Assembly (NCBI RefSeq): GCF_003710905.1
Contig: NZ_RHHV01000010.1
Span: 186,001-250,000, forward strand
DNA from: Brevibacillus parabrevis
Lineage (GTDB): Bacteria > Bacillota > Bacilli > Brevibacillales > Brevibacillaceae
Direction of reading: 5' to 3'
DNA: 64,000 nt
Shown here: in pieces, positions 8,587 to 17,941 of the stretch
Layout of the letters: each line of letters starts with the position of its first letter
How positions within the stretch are numbered: the stretch's first letter is position 1
The notes under the pieces: model-generated
Told to the model about the DNA's origin: nothing
The model's input: only the letters and a program-made list of their open reading frames with translations
Databases searched by the model: none
Made by a program: the position numbers and the translations under genes

Positions 8587-9051
8587 ATGAAAGAAATACG
8601 TTTGCGAGTCACAGTAGTGGTCTGGCACGAAGGAAAAGTGCTGGTGATTCGGGAAAAGGGCAAAAACGGAACCTGTTACAGCTTGCCGGGTGGAAATGTG
8701 GAGTATTTGGAAGCCATCCCGGACGCCACGAGGCGGGAAGTATGGGAAGAGACCGGACTGCTGGTCGAAATGGAGCGTCTGCTCTGGGTGGACGACCGGA
8801 TTGATCAGGAAGGCACTGGCAAGCATACGGTGGGGATTGCTGTCCTCGCCAAGCTGGTGGGAGAGGACAAGACGCCGATTCCCGGCGGGCTGGAGGACGA
8901 AGAGATCGATTGGGCAGGCTGGGTGACGCTGGAGGAGTGGCGAACGTTGCCACAGTATCATAGCGCGCGGCCCGATCAGGTTTTGCAAGCGTTAAGTGAT
9001 CCAGTCTATCGCCCGGGATATATGGGAAACATGCTCGATCAGACGAATTGA
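8587..9051 (+). CDS. Nudix hydrolase
   Basis: The 154-residue protein starts at ATG 8587 after AGAAGGGAGCG. It contains a complete Nudix box, GNVEYLE then REVWEETGL (Gx5Ex7REUxEExGU), at about residues 38-60, which binds the divalent cation and hydrolyses a nucleoside diphosphate linked to another moiety. The N-terminal strand (RLRVTVVVWHEGKVLVI) is typical. Substrate cannot be deduced. It follows the SUFU-like gene and ends before a terminator. Confidence 0.9.
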   Translation: MKEIRLRVTVVVWHEGKVLVIREKGKNGTCYSLPGGNVEYLEAIPDATRREVWEETGLLVEMERLLWVDDRIDQEGTGKHTVGIAVLAKLVGEDKTPIPGGLEDEEIDWAGWVTLEEWRTLPQYHSARPDQVLQALSDPVYRPGYMGNMLDQTN

Positions 9052-9079
9052 CCAGTTGGCTAATGGAACGATAAGCAGC

Positions 9080-9118
9080 AAAAGCACCGTCCTTTTCATC
9101 GGGGAGCGGTGCTTTTTT
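9080..9118 (+). terminator. Terminator after the Nudix gene
   Basis: AAAGCACCG pairs with CGGTGCTTT and is followed by a T run; the 3' arm is the start of the duplicated 75-bp unit. Confidence 0.75.
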
Positions 9119-9254
9119 ATGCGCAGCAGACAAGATGCCTGTGAGCTTGGTGGAAAGGAGTCGCTGCCTGCTGTTTGTGGGCGGTGCTTTTTTATGTGCA
9201 GCAGACAAGATGCTTGTGAGCTTGGCGGAAGCAGTTGTTATCTGCTGTTTGTGG
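9106..9254. repeat. Tandem duplication of a 75-bp unit
   Basis: 9106-9180 and 9181-9254 are consecutive, near-identical copies beginning GCGGTGCTTTTTTATG and ending CTGCTGTTTGTGG. The unit contains the 3' arm and T run of the Nudix terminator; the second copy overlaps the last codons of the EamA gene on the other strand. It is a local duplication, not a mobile element. Confidence 0.85.
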
Positions 9255-10218
9255 ACGGCGCTGGCTGTTTTACGGTGACAGAGGCATTTTTTCCTTTGGC
9301 AACAGCGAGCACGACAATGACGGTCGCCAGCACGGCTCCCCATGTAAAAGGCTCGGAGAGAAGCAGCCAGGAGGCGATAATCGACAAAAACGGCTGGAAG
9401 TATTGGGTCTGGCTGACGCGGGCGACGCCGCCAAGCGCAAGGCCGTGATACCAGGCAAAAAAGCCGAGAAACATGCTGACGACGCTGATGTAGCCAAAGC
9501 CAGCCCAGACGGTCCAGGAGGCATGCTGCAATTCCGTCAGGAGCGGACCCGCGATCGGCACGACGAGAAACGGGAAAGCGATAATCAACGACCAGCTGAT
9601 CACTTGCCAGCCGCCAAGCGTTTTGGAGAGCTGCCCGCCGACGGCGTAGCCGATGGCAGCGGACACGACGGCTCCGAGCAACGCGAGGTCAGCCCATTGC
9701 AAGGCGCCAAACCCGGAGAGAACAGCGTAGCCGATAATCGTCAGGCACGCGACTATGCTGGAAAGCCAGTACGTTTTTCCCGGGCGCTCTCCGGCAAAAA
9801 AGGCGGCTGCGCCTGCTGTTGCGAGCGGCAGCAGGGCGATAATGACCGCGCCGTGGGTAGCGGGCACGCGCTCCATTGCCCATGAGGAGAAAAAAGGAAA
9901 GCCGATCACCACGCCAGCGGAAACGAGGACGAGCTGGCTGAATTGGGCCAAGGACGGCAGCGGAACGCGCTTGAACACGAGAACTAATGCAGCCAAGATG
10001 GCAGCGATCAGCGCACGGCCAAGTCCGGCCGATGCGGGCGAGAGCGCAGTGACGACCACTTTTGTCACAGGCAGGGTGAGGCTGAAGCTGCATACGCCGA
10101 GCAAGCCGTATAGCATGCCCGCCTTTTCCAAGGTCATGCCGCCGTCAGGCTTTGCGTGTGCGGGCGTGTCTTGCGCCCGTTTTGTGTGTGCTTCCTCAGG
10201 TAGAGAGTCTGCTTTCAT
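9238..10218 (-). CDS. EamA/DMT-family transporter
   Basis: A 326-residue protein with about ten hydrophobic helices in the 5+5 EamA layout (drug/metabolite transporter superfamily), preceded by about 30 hydrophilic residues. Such proteins export amino acids or other small metabolites. It is transcribed divergently from a MocR-family regulator across 153 bp containing two direct repeats, an arrangement in which the regulator usually controls the transporter. The start at 10218 follows GGACGGGATC; a start at the later GGMTLEK methionine is possible. Confidence 0.9.
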   Translation of the reverse strand: MKADSLPEEAHTKRAQDTPAHAKPDGGMTLEKAGMLYGLLGVCSFSLTLPVTKVVVTALSPASAGLGRALIAAILAALVLVFKRVPLPSLAQFSQLVLVSAGVVIGFPFFSSWAMERVPATHGAVIIALLPLATAGAAAFFAGERPGKTYWLSSIVACLTIIGYAVLSGFGALQWADLALLGAVVSAAIGYAVGGQLSKTLGGWQVISWSLIIAFPFLVVPIAGPLLTELQHASWTVWAGFGYISVVSMFLGFFAWYHGLALGGVARVSQTQYFQPFLSIIASWLLLSEPFTWGAVLATVIVVLAVAKGKNASVTVKQPAPSTNSR

Positions 10219-10295
10219 TTGTGATCCCGTCCTTTGTTGATGAGAAATGCGAACAGTGTGCTTTCAGCTTAGTAGAGGACGGATGGGAACGGTAG

Positions 10296-10327
10296 GGCCA
10301 ATTGGCAGCAGGATGAGTAGGCCAATT
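10296..10327. promoter_or_regulatory. Candidate MocR operator (direct repeats)
   Basis: GGCCAATT occurs at 10296-10303 and 10320-10327 in the same orientation, 24 bp apart, inside the divergent EamA/MocR intergenic region. Direct repeats a little over two helical turns apart are typical MocR operators. Confidence 0.5.
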
Positions 10328-10371
10328 TGTCGAAGCAATGGAAAAAAAGACGGTGAAGAGGCGGGAGCGAG

Positions 10372-11808
10372 ATGGAGTGGAAGCCTGACAAGCTTGCGGG
10401 GATTCCGGTGTATCAGCAAATTGTGAAAAGATTGGAGCAGCAAATCGTATCCGGGGAGCTGCAGCCAGGCGCTTCTTTGCCGCCCGAGCGGGTGTTGGCG
10501 AGAAGATTCGGCGTAAACCGGGGAACGGTATCAGCGGCATATGAGGAATTGCGGGCAACAGGGCTGTTGCAATCGTGGCAAGGAAGCGGTACATGGGTCA
10601 GCCGACATTTGTGGGGAGTCCAGCAAATGCCGAACTGGTACAAATACACGAACGGAGGCGCATTTTTGCCTGCCTATCCGCTTGCCAAACGCATCCAGGA
10701 TGCTTGCCTGGATTCCTCGATCATTAACCTGGCGAAAGCAGAGCTGCATACGTCGATGATTCCGTCTATGTCTGCCGAGCAGTTGGGCGGTTTGAAGCAT
10801 ATGCACCTGGAGCTTGGCTACGCGCAGCCAAAAGGAGATCCGGGACTGCGGGCCGTGCTGTCCGAGCATTTGGCGCAGCATTACGGGATCAAAGCGGACA
10901 GCGAGGAAATTTTGGTGACCTCCGGGGCGCAGCAGGCGCTGCATCTGATTACGCAGTGCTTGTTGAATCCGGGCGATGCGGTCGCGATGGAAGGGCCGTC
11001 TTACTCGTATTCCTTGCCGCTGTTCAGCTCGGCCGGGCTGCGTCTGTTTCGGTTGCCGCAAGACGAGCAAGGGATCATCCCGGAGGCACTGGTTGCGTTG
11101 CATCGAGAACAGCGGATCAAAATGGTTTTCGCCAATCCGACATACCATAATCCGACCGGAATTGTGATGAGTGAACCGAGGCGGGCGCAGCTTTTGGCCG
11201 CGTGCCAGGAATTGCGGATTCCTTTGGTGGAGGATGACGCCTACGGGGCGCTCAGTCTGGCAGGAGCGGCACTTCCTCCGCGACCGATCAAGGCGATTGA
11301 CCAAGCGGGACATGTGCTTTACGTCAACAGTGTGTCCAAGACGGTAGCTCCGGGGCTGCGGATCGGCTGGCTGGTGGGGCCGCGTTCTGTCGTGGAGCGG
11401 CTTGCTGACGCCAAGCAGCAGATGGACTTCGGCACAAGCAGTATCTCGCAGCAGCTTGCGCGTCATTTTTTGCAGGAAGCAAGCTGGCAGGAGCAAATAA
11501 ACAAACTCGCCATTTACTTGCGAGAGCAGCAACAGGCGATGAACGCTGCTTTGGAAACCGAATTGCAACAATATGCTGCCTGGAACAGACCAGCGGGCAG
11601 CTATCACATCTGGTGCCAACTGCATGAGCCGCTAGAGGAACAGGAGCTGCTGGATCGTGCAATCCGGGAGGGAGTCGTCTTCACTCCGGGCGGGGTGTAT
11701 GGTGCCGAGCCGGGCTGGCTCCGGCTGACGTATTCGTGGGAAGAGCCGGACAAAATCAGGGAAGGGATTCGCCGCCTGAAAAAGGTGCTTCAAATGAGCA
11801 AGCGATAA
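10372..11808 (+). CDS. MocR-family GntR/aminotransferase regulator
   Basis: The 478-residue protein has an N-terminal GntR winged helix (about residues 10-75; SLPPERVLARRFGVNRGTVS) and a fold-type I aminotransferase domain from about residue 110. The PLP lysine is in SVSKTVAPGLRIGW near residue 323, and NPTYHNPTG and VEDDAYG are aminotransferase signatures. MocR proteins sense PLP or an amino acid adduct and regulate nearby genes, here probably the divergent EamA transporter and themselves. The start at ATG 10372 follows GCGGGAGCGAG. Confidence 0.93.
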   Translation: MEWKPDKLAGIPVYQQIVKRLEQQIVSGELQPGASLPPERVLARRFGVNRGTVSAAYEELRATGLLQSWQGSGTWVSRHLWGVQQMPNWYKYTNGGAFLPAYPLAKRIQDACLDSSIINLAKAELHTSMIPSMSAEQLGGLKHMHLELGYAQPKGDPGLRAVLSEHLAQHYGIKADSEEILVTSGAQQALHLITQCLLNPGDAVAMEGPSYSYSLPLFSSAGLRLFRLPQDEQGIIPEALVALHREQRIKMVFANPTYHNPTGIVMSEPRRAQLLAACQELRIPLVEDDAYGALSLAGAALPPRPIKAIDQAGHVLYVNSVSKTVAPGLRIGWLVGPRSVVERLADAKQQMDFGTSSISQQLARHFLQEASWQEQINKLAIYLREQQQAMNAALETELQQYAAWNRPAGSYHIWCQLHEPLEEQELLDRAIREGVVFTPGGVYGAEPGWLRLTYSWEEPDKIREGIRRLKKVLQMSKR

Positions 11809-11867
11809 GGAACGTACCCCTGGACCATACTAGGAAAATCACACCAGGATGGAAAAGGGGGAGTACG

Positions 11868-12083
11868 ATGGGATTTTCGCTTGTTATCGGATTTCTCGAA
11901 TCCCTGACCTCTTATTATTTGGTCATCTTGCTTTTGGTGGTCGGCCTGATTTTGCGTTTTCGGTACTATGTCGCCTACCGCAATCGTCAGCTGACCCGTG
12001 ATGCGGCCTTTGCCAAAGGGGGCGGCTACCTTTTGCTGATCTTGTCAGGAATCGTGCTTGTCGCCCATTTCATTGCTATTTGA
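11868..12083 (+). CDS. Small two-helix membrane protein, 71 residues
   Basis: ATG 11868 follows AAGGGGGAG. The protein has two hydrophobic helices (about residues 5-30 and 52-71) separated by a basic, Arg/Tyr-rich loop (RFRYYVAYRNRQLTR). No family recognised. It overlaps the 3' end of gerC on the other strand by 8 bp and is 59 bp after the MocR gene. Confidence 0.65.
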   Translation: MGFSLVIGFLESLTSYYLVILLLVVGLILRFRYYVAYRNRQLTRDAAFAKGGGYLLLILSGIVLVAHFIAI

Positions 12084-13227
12084 ATTGGCCGTAACGGCGG
12101 ATGAACGTTTGCACGTCTATGCGGATTTCTGCTTCTTTGAACAAGGCATCCCACTCATGTTTGTGGGCTTTCCAGTAAGCATACTGAAATCTGCGGAACT
12201 CTTCGCCGAAGCCGAAAATATCGATCCCGTGTTTTTGCTGCATCATGGCGATCAGCTTCTCCACTCTCTGCTTGAGCGCATGATTGATCTGCTCCTCTTT
12301 TTTCTTGATTTTCTCCATGGTAGGCTTATTGCCAAAGCCGTCTTCTGCGATATTGCCCTCTCCGCGAATCAAAAGGGTAATCACGGGCTTTCCGTTTTCG
12401 ACCGATGTTTTCACGGTGGAACGGGCGCCCTTTACTTCCATTGTGATGAAAGAGGGCCGTTCATCCGCGTCCGTTAGCTTGACGATCACCTCATCGCCTT
12501 TCGAAAACGTTCCGTTAATCCAGCGGAGCGTTTTTATTTCATGATCGCTTAGCCAGCCAATCAGTCGGTCTCCTCTCATGATCGCGCCTCCCGCCATTTT
12601 CACCTCGTTTTGCTCGACTCGAATAGCGGGGAGGATGCTGTTTTCTCCGTTGTGGAAGTTGCGGGAAAATTCCCCGATGGATGTGGTCGCAGGCAATCTG
12701 GCTGTTTTCGACTCTCCTTCTTCCGTCAGCTTGCTAATGTAGCGACCAGGCAAGGGCATCAGCCGCGGTTTGACATAAAGAGCCTCTTTTGCCTTTCCTT
12801 TGGCGATGATCAGCTTGATTTTGCGGCGCGACTCGTGATCGCGGTAAAAGAGATCCAATGACCTGTCGATGCCTTCCTTCGCCAGCTCCTCCCCGATAAT
12901 GATTGCCTGCAGATGCTCATAGTACGGCTGTCTCGCCACGCGCGTCGCCATCAGGCGAATGCACTCAAAAATCGACGGTCCGGAGGAAGTCGGATTCCAG
13001 ACGGGAGAGACGTTCGGCAAGGATACTTTGCCGGACAAGGCGCGTGGCTCGACCAGCTGGGCGGTAAATTCATAATAAGACCGTTTCTGTTCTTTTTGCA
13101 CGTTCTTGTCAATGCCAGCAGCCAGCACAAACAGTCGATCTTGAATTTCCACCCTGTCCCAGCATCCGGTGAGCAAGACTGGCAGCATGAGGAGTGCGAA
13201 CAGACGGGAGACGGGACTTTTTCTCAT
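12076..13227 (-). CDS. gerC: Ger(x)C family spore germination lipoprotein
   Basis: A 383-residue lipoprotein with signal peptide and lipobox LLTGC (Cys near residue 20), then WDRVEIQ, the hallmark start of mature GerAC proteins. It is the C subunit of a germinant receptor, tethered on the outside of the inner spore membrane. Start ATG 13227 overlaps the stop of gerB (ATGA), indicating translational coupling. Third gene of the first gerA-gerB-gerC operon. Confidence 0.93.
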   Translation of the reverse strand: MRKSPVSRLFALLMLPVLLTGCWDRVEIQDRLFVLAAGIDKNVQKEQKRSYYEFTAQLVEPRALSGKVSLPNVSPVWNPTSSGPSIFECIRLMATRVARQPYYEHLQAIIIGEELAKEGIDRSLDLFYRDHESRRKIKLIIAKGKAKEALYVKPRLMPLPGRYISKLTEEGESKTARLPATTSIGEFSRNFHNGENSILPAIRVEQNEVKMAGGAIMRGDRLIGWLSDHEIKTLRWINGTFSKGDEVIVKLTDADERPSFITMEVKGARSTVKTSVENGKPVITLLIRGEGNIAEDGFGNKPTMEKIKKKEEQINHALKQRVEKLIAMMQQKHGIDIFGFGEEFRRFQYAYWKAHKHEWDALFKEAEIRIDVQTFIRRYGQFK

Positions 13228-14324
13228 GCGCGTGCCCGCCTTCTTGCTTTCCATTTGTACATGAGGCAGAGACAAGGCGGAATGACGATAATCAGGCCGA
13301 AGCCAAGATAGCTGGACCATTTGCTCCATTCGTCCACTTCCAGCGTGTTGCGTGGCAGGACGGCAATCAAAAACACGATAGGCACGAGCAGCAAGGCAAT
13401 GACTCTGTGCTCCTGGAGCTTGAGCAAGCGGGAGGCGATCAGACTGGCACAAAAATGAAACATGACGATCGTGGTGATGGCAAAAGGAATCCAGACCATC
13501 ATCATGATGGAATCGAGCCTTTCGATGAAAGCGCCAGGCACCTCAATATTTTTAATGATCGCCAGCGTAGGGTATTCAACCAGCGTAACTTCATGACCGC
13601 CTAACACGGCAAGGCAGAGGGCTGTGACCAGCGTGTACAGAAAAAGAGTAGCGGCAACTCCGATCAGGGCGCTTTTTTGCCCGAGGGCTGGTTTTTCCAT
13701 GAATGGCTGAATGAACAGCAAAATCTCGAATCCGAGATAGGAAAAAAAGGTGGTCGGAAAGGCGTGCAGCAACGGAGCGATCCCGTCACCCATGATGGGG
13801 AGCAGGCGGCCGATGTCGGTGTCGCGGACGGTTTGGGTCAGGACGAGCAGCAAAATCAACACCGCAATCGGCTGAATCACCTCGTTGAACCGGGCAATGG
13901 CATTGACTCCGTGCATGATCAAATAGGTACTCACACTGAGCATGCCGATAATGACCACTTCTATAGGGGTTTGGTCGAGCAAAAACAGCTTGGTTACATC
14001 GGCAGAGATGCGGACGACTGTCCCGACGAACATCAAAAAATAGACCAGAAAAGCAAGCAAGGTCACCAGGCCGAGAAAGCGGCCGAACAGAAAAGGACCG
14101 TATTCAATGATCCCTTTCCCGGGGAATCGCGACCCGACATAAGCCATCATCGATACAGCGACCATCGCAACCAGGCCGGAAACCATGATGACGATCCAGC
14201 TGTCGACGCCAGCCTTGTTCCCGACAGTTTCCGGCAAGGACAAAATACCGACTCCCACGATTGCGGCAAACAACTGTACGGTTATTTGTGGGGCAGTCAG
14301 CTTGTCTTTGATCACATCTACCAT
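13224..14324 (-). CDS. gerB: GerB-type spore germination permease (GerAB/APC)
   Basis: A 366-residue integral membrane protein with about ten helices of the amino acid-polyamine-organocation family; the N-terminus (LTAPQITVQLFAAIVGVGILSLP) is typical of GerAB. It is the likely germinant-binding B subunit of the receptor in the spore inner membrane. ATG 14324 follows GAAAGG and overlaps the gerA stop by seven bases. Confidence 0.93.
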   Translation of the reverse strand: MVDVIKDKLTAPQITVQLFAAIVGVGILSLPETVGNKAGVDSWIVIMVSGLVAMVAVSMMAYVGSRFPGKGIIEYGPFLFGRFLGLVTLLAFLVYFLMFVGTVVRISADVTKLFLLDQTPIEVVIIGMLSVSTYLIMHGVNAIARFNEVIQPIAVLILLLVLTQTVRDTDIGRLLPIMGDGIAPLLHAFPTTFFSYLGFEILLFIQPFMEKPALGQKSALIGVAATLFLYTLVTALCLAVLGGHEVTLVEYPTLAIIKNIEVPGAFIERLDSIMMMVWIPFAITTIVMFHFCASLIASRLLKLQEHRVIALLLVPIVFLIAVLPRNTLEVDEWSKWSSYLGFGLIIVIPPCLCLMYKWKARRRARA

Positions 14325-15721
14325 CCTTTCTTTCGTTTGTGCAGATCCATCCGCTTTTTATCTTGCGGGTGCAAAATTTCCGGCCTGTCCCGCAAATAAG
14401 GCAGTGGTGCCCGGACAAACATGTCTTTCCAGTCGCTCGGGCGGTAGGGAACGAGCGGAGAAAAGTAGTTGATGCCAAACGATTTTAATGAAACCAGATG
14501 CGCGAGAATAGCAAGAATGCCGAGGATAAGACCGAACAGCCCGAGGCTGCCTGCGAGCAGCATCAGGGGAAAGCGTAGCAGACGCAGGGCGATGGCCCCG
14601 TTGTAGGCAGGCACGAGAAAGGATGAGATCGCGGTGATGGCTACGACGATCACGAGTACCGGACTGACGATCCCGGCTTCAACGGCTGATTGTCCGATGA
14701 CCAGCCCGCCGACAATGCCGATCGTCTGGCCCATGATCTTCGGCAAGCGCAGTCCGGCTTCCCGCAGCATTTCCAGCGTCGCTTCCATGAAAACGGCTTC
14801 CAGGAACGAAGGAAACGGCACCTCCGCCCTGGCTGCGGAGATGGTGAGCGCAAGCTGGGTTGGAATCATTCCCGGATGGTAAGAAATAAGCGCAATGTAC
14901 AAGGAAGGCAAAATCAGGGCAATACTGGCACCGGTTATGCGGATGATGCGGATTGCCGACCCGATCATCCAGCGCTCGTAATAATCATCGGGAGCCTGGA
15001 ACAGCATCGAAAAGGTGACGGGCACAATCAGCACGAAGGGAGAACCGTCGACGATGATCGCGATGCGCCCTTCCAGCAGCATGTGCAGCACTCTTGCCGG
15101 GCTTTCTGTGTATTGTGTCTGCGGAAAAGGCGAATACCAGCTGTCTTCAATCCACTGCTCCACGGTTCCGCTATCCATGACGCCATCGATATCCATGGTC
15201 GACAGACGAGTTTTCACTTCATCGAGAATAACCGGATTGACGATCCCGTTTATGTACGCCAACGCGACTTTTGTTTTGGTCCGCCGGCCTATTTGCCGGA
15301 TGTCCACTTTCAATTCCGGGTCAGGATAGCGGCGGCGGATCAGCGAGAGGTTGGTGCTCACGGATTCCACAAACCCGTCGCGGGGGCCGCGAAGCGAACT
15401 CTCATTTTCGGATTCCTGAACGTTGCGCGTCTCCATCCCGGTTCCGTTTGCGACATACAAGACTTGCTCTGCATGGCTGTAGATTACGAGATTGCCGTAT
15501 AAAATCGCTTCGATGGCTTCTGGAGTTGTCTCCAAAGTATGAAAGGGGAAGCGGCAGGCTGGATCGGCCAACTTTTCCACAATTTCATCCTGAATATAGT
15601 TGGCCTCGACCAAACACTCTAAATAACATACCGTGTAGACATTTTCTCCGATCCGCAGCTGTTGCTGGACGTAATCGGAGCTGCCGCTCATCTGCTCGGC
15701 CAGTTCCTGTTCCCAATTCAC
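14318..15721 (-). CDS. gerA: GerA-type germinant receptor subunit A
   Basis: A soluble N-terminal region of about 240 residues precedes the membrane part with the GerA signatures PFPQTQYTESPARV, EGRIAIIVDGSPF and a helix ending RLPKIMGQTIGIVGGLVIG. The start is taken at GTG 15721, nine bases after AGGAGG, giving 467 residues; an upstream ATG at 15790 has no ribosome binding site. It heads the operon gerA-gerB-gerC on the minus strand. The A subunits form an oligomeric ion channel in the spore inner membrane. The germinant cannot be read from sequence. Confidence 0.93.
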   Translation of the reverse strand: MNWEQELAEQMSGSSDYVQQQLRIGENVYTVCYLECLVEANYIQDEIVEKLADPACRFPFHTLETTPEAIEAILYGNLVIYSHAEQVLYVANGTGMETRNVQESENESSLRGPRDGFVESVSTNLSLIRRRYPDPELKVDIRQIGRRTKTKVALAYINGIVNPVILDEVKTRLSTMDIDGVMDSGTVEQWIEDSWYSPFPQTQYTESPARVLHMLLEGRIAIIVDGSPFVLIVPVTFSMLFQAPDDYYERWMIGSAIRIIRITGASIALILPSLYIALISYHPGMIPTQLALTISAARAEVPFPSFLEAVFMEATLEMLREAGLRLPKIMGQTIGIVGGLVIGQSAVEAGIVSPVLVIVVAITAISSFLVPAYNGAIALRLLRFPLMLLAGSLGLFGLILGILAILAHLVSLKSFGINYFSPLVPYRPSDWKDMFVRAPLPYLRDRPEILHPQDKKRMDLHKRKKGW

Positions 15722-15843
15722 GATCAAGCCCTCCTGAAAAGGAATACGAGTAGTGTTCAACAAGCGCCCAAATATATGCAGGGCAACCATTGCAAAAGGG
15801 CGGAATCGGAGTATAATAAAACATATATTTCGCTAGGTAAACA

Positions 15844-15899
15844 TTTTTGGTGGAGGCAAATTTCTATATTTTTTTGACCAAGAGTTGCCTTGGGGAAAA
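15844..15899 (+). promoter_or_regulatory. Candidate MntR/DtxR operators upstream of mntH
   Basis: TTGCCTTGGGGAAAA at 15885-15899 is close to the MntR dyad (TTTGCCTNAGGNAAA type). A second, weaker half-matching dyad (TTTTGGTGGAGGCAAA) lies at 15846-15861. They sit just before the NRAMP manganese transporter gene, as expected for manganese-responsive repression. Confidence 0.5.
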
Positions 15900-15935
15900 A
15901 AAGGTGACTTGATCCACAAATTGAGGTGAAGGGTT

Positions 15936-17291
15936 ATGCTATCCAGATCAAACTCAGGCGAAGCTGCCCAAAATCAGCAAGCATGGAGAAAAGAGGCGGA
16001 TGGGCCATCGTTGCCGGAAGTCCACCGCTCTATGAAAGTTCCGACCAAAGGCTCGTGGGTTCGCAAGTTTCTAGCTTTCGCTGGCCCCGGCTATCTCGTG
16101 GCGGTCGGCTATATGGACCCGGGCAACTGGGCGACGGATATTGCGGGCGGCTCCCTTTTCGGCTACTCCTTGCTCTCCGTTATTTTGCTATCGAACCTGA
16201 TGGCGATCTTGCTGCAAGCGCTGGCTGGAAAGCTGGGGATTGTGACAGGAAGAGACTTGGCGCAGGCATGCCGGGATCACTACAGCAAGCCGGTAGCCAT
16301 GGGACTGTGGGTACTGTGCGAGCTTGCCATCGCGGCGTGCGACCTGGCAGAAGTCATCGGGGCGGCAATCGCCCTGAATTTGCTTTTCGGAATACCGCTC
16401 GTGTACGGCGTGTTGATTACCGCGCTTGATGTCATGATCGTCCTGTTTTTGCAAAACAAAGGATTCCGCTATATTGAAGCGCTCGTGATTGCCCTGATTG
16501 CGACGATCGGTGCCTGCTTCGCATTCGAGATGTTTTGGTCGCAGCCGGACATCGCCGGGATTCTCGGCGGCTTCATCCCCAGCACAGAGATTGTGAAAAA
16601 TCCGGAGATGCTCTACATTGCGATCGGGATTTTGGGGGCGACGGTCATGCCGCACAACTTGTACTTGCACTCGTCCATCGTGCAAACGAGACAGTACGAC
16701 CAGACGACGTTGGGGAAAAAGGAAGCGATCAAATACGCAACGCTCGATTCGACGATTGCCCTGGTGTTCGCCATGGCGATCAATGCAGCGATCCTGATCT
16801 TGTCCTCCGCGACATTTCACCAGGCGGGGATGACAGATGTGGCCGATATCGCAGACGCTTATCACCTGCTGGCCCCCCTGCTCGGCACGACGCTCGGCAG
16901 CATTTTGTTCGGGGTCGCTCTGTTGGCGGCGGGGATGAACTCCACATTGACGGGAACGCTCGCAGGCCAGATCGTCATGGAAGGCTTTTTGAACTTGCGA
17001 ATTACCCCATGGCTGCGCCGGTTGATTACCCGCTTGATTGCCATCGTGCCAGCCGTCATTGTCACCGCGCTGTACGGCGAGAGCGGGGCTACCGACTTGC
17101 TGATTTTGAGCCAGGTCATTTTGTCCCTCCAACTGTCCTTTGCTGTCGTGCCGCTCGTTAAATTCACCAGCGACAAGGCCAAAATGGGCGAGTTTGCCAA
17201 CGCCGGGTGGCTGAAATGGCTGGCCTGGATCGTGGCGACGATCATTATGGGGCTGAATCTGTATTTGCTTGTACAAACATTCATCGGATGA
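15936..17291 (+). CDS. mntH: NRAMP divalent metal (Mn2+) transporter
   Basis: A 451-residue membrane protein with 11 predicted helices. It has both NRAMP metal-binding motifs: DPGN (MDPGNWATD, helix 1) and MPHN ([10 protein letters not shown], helix 6). It imports Mn2+ (and possibly Fe2+) with protons. ATG 15936 follows GAGGTGAAGGG. The upstream MntR-like dyad suggests manganese repression. Ends at its own terminator. Confidence 0.95.
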   Translation: MLSRSNSGEAAQNQQAWRKEADGPSLPEVHRSMKVPTKGSWVRKFLAFAGPGYLVAVGYMDPGNWATDIAGGSLFGYSLLSVILLSNLMAILLQALAGKLGIVTGRDLAQACRDHYSKPVAMGLWVLCELAIAACDLAEVIGAAIALNLLFGIPLVYGVLITALDVMIVLFLQNKGFRYIEALVIALIATIGACFAFEMFWSQPDIAGILGGFIPSTEIVKNPEMLYIAIGILGATVMPHNLYLHSSIVQTRQYDQTTLGKKEAIKYATLDSTIALVFAMAINAAILILSSATFHQAGMTDVADIADAYHLLAPLLGTTLGSILFGVALLAAGMNSTLTGTLAGQIVMEGFLNLRITPWLRRLITRLIAIVPAVIVTALYGESGATDLLILSQVILSLQLSFAVVPLVKFTSDKAKMGEFANAGWLKWLAWIVATIIMGLNLYLLVQTFIG

Positions 17292-17297
17292 AAGCGG

Positions 17298-17330
17298 GAA
17301 AATCCTCTCTGTATACAGGGAGGATTTTCC
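17298..17330 (+). terminator. Terminator after mntH
   Basis: GGAAAATCCTC and GAGGATTTTCC flank an 11-base loop; the T-rich tail is weak but the stem is strong. Confidence 0.8.
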
Positions 17331-17400
17331 TTAATTATGAAACCTTTTCCGAGCTGAAACGTATGAAAAATAGATGCAATCTTGGAAAGGAGTGACAAGC

Positions 17401-17922
17401 GTGGGCGTACTTGAAACCGTCTACATGGTCTGCCTTGTGAGTGGCATTATTTATACCGTCTTATCGCTTTTATTCGGCGATGCGGTCTCGGATTGGCTCG
17501 ATCATTTTCATTTGCCGCTGTTTCAGCCAATCACTTTTGTCAGCGGCCTCACCGCTTTTGGCGGCGCCGGGTATATTTTGTCCCGTTTTACCAGTTTGTC
17601 TGACCTCGTCGTGTTTGTGTTGGCCGCGGTCATCGGTGCGGGTTTGGCAGTCTTCGCGTACTTTCTCTGGGTAAAGCCGATGAGCCAGGCAGAGAACTCA
17701 ACAGGCTATTCCATGACCCAACTGGGCGGAAAGCTGGGCGAGGTGGGCACGACGATTCCGGCAGAGGGCTTGGGCGAAGTGCTTTTGCCCATGCTCAGCG
17801 GGACGACCTACCATATGGCTGCCAGTCTGGAGCGGGTAAGCATCCCGCAAGGAACGCGCGTCGTAGTGGTAGAAGTGCGCGACCATGTCTTGTACGTTAT
17901 TCCTTTCCAGCCTGAATCATAG
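17401..17922 (+). CDS. yuaF: NfeD-like membrane protein, YuaF type
   Basis: A 173-residue protein from GTG 17401 (after GGAAAGGAG) with three to four hydrophobic helices in the first 100 residues and a C-terminal OB-fold-like domain ending VVEVRDHVLYVIP. It is 19 bp upstream of a flotillin gene. In Bacillus subtilis YuaF is an NfeD1b-family partner of the flotillin FloT, and both length and gene order agree. Role: organisation or quality control of membrane microdomains. Confidence 0.8.
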   Translation: MGVLETVYMVCLVSGIIYTVLSLLFGDAVSDWLDHFHLPLFQPITFVSGLTAFGGAGYILSRFTSLSDLVVFVLAAVIGAGLAVFAYFLWVKPMSQAENSTGYSMTQLGGKLGEVGTTIPAEGLGEVLLPMLSGTTYHMAASLERVSIPQGTRVVVVEVRDHVLYVIPFQPES

Positions 17923-17941
17923 AAAAAGGAGCTGAGAGTGC

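Noticed and set aside
16188..17276. Long antisense open frame opposite mntH
   Set aside because: Low-complexity, His/Arg/Gln-rich translation without ribosome binding site; shadow of a real gene.
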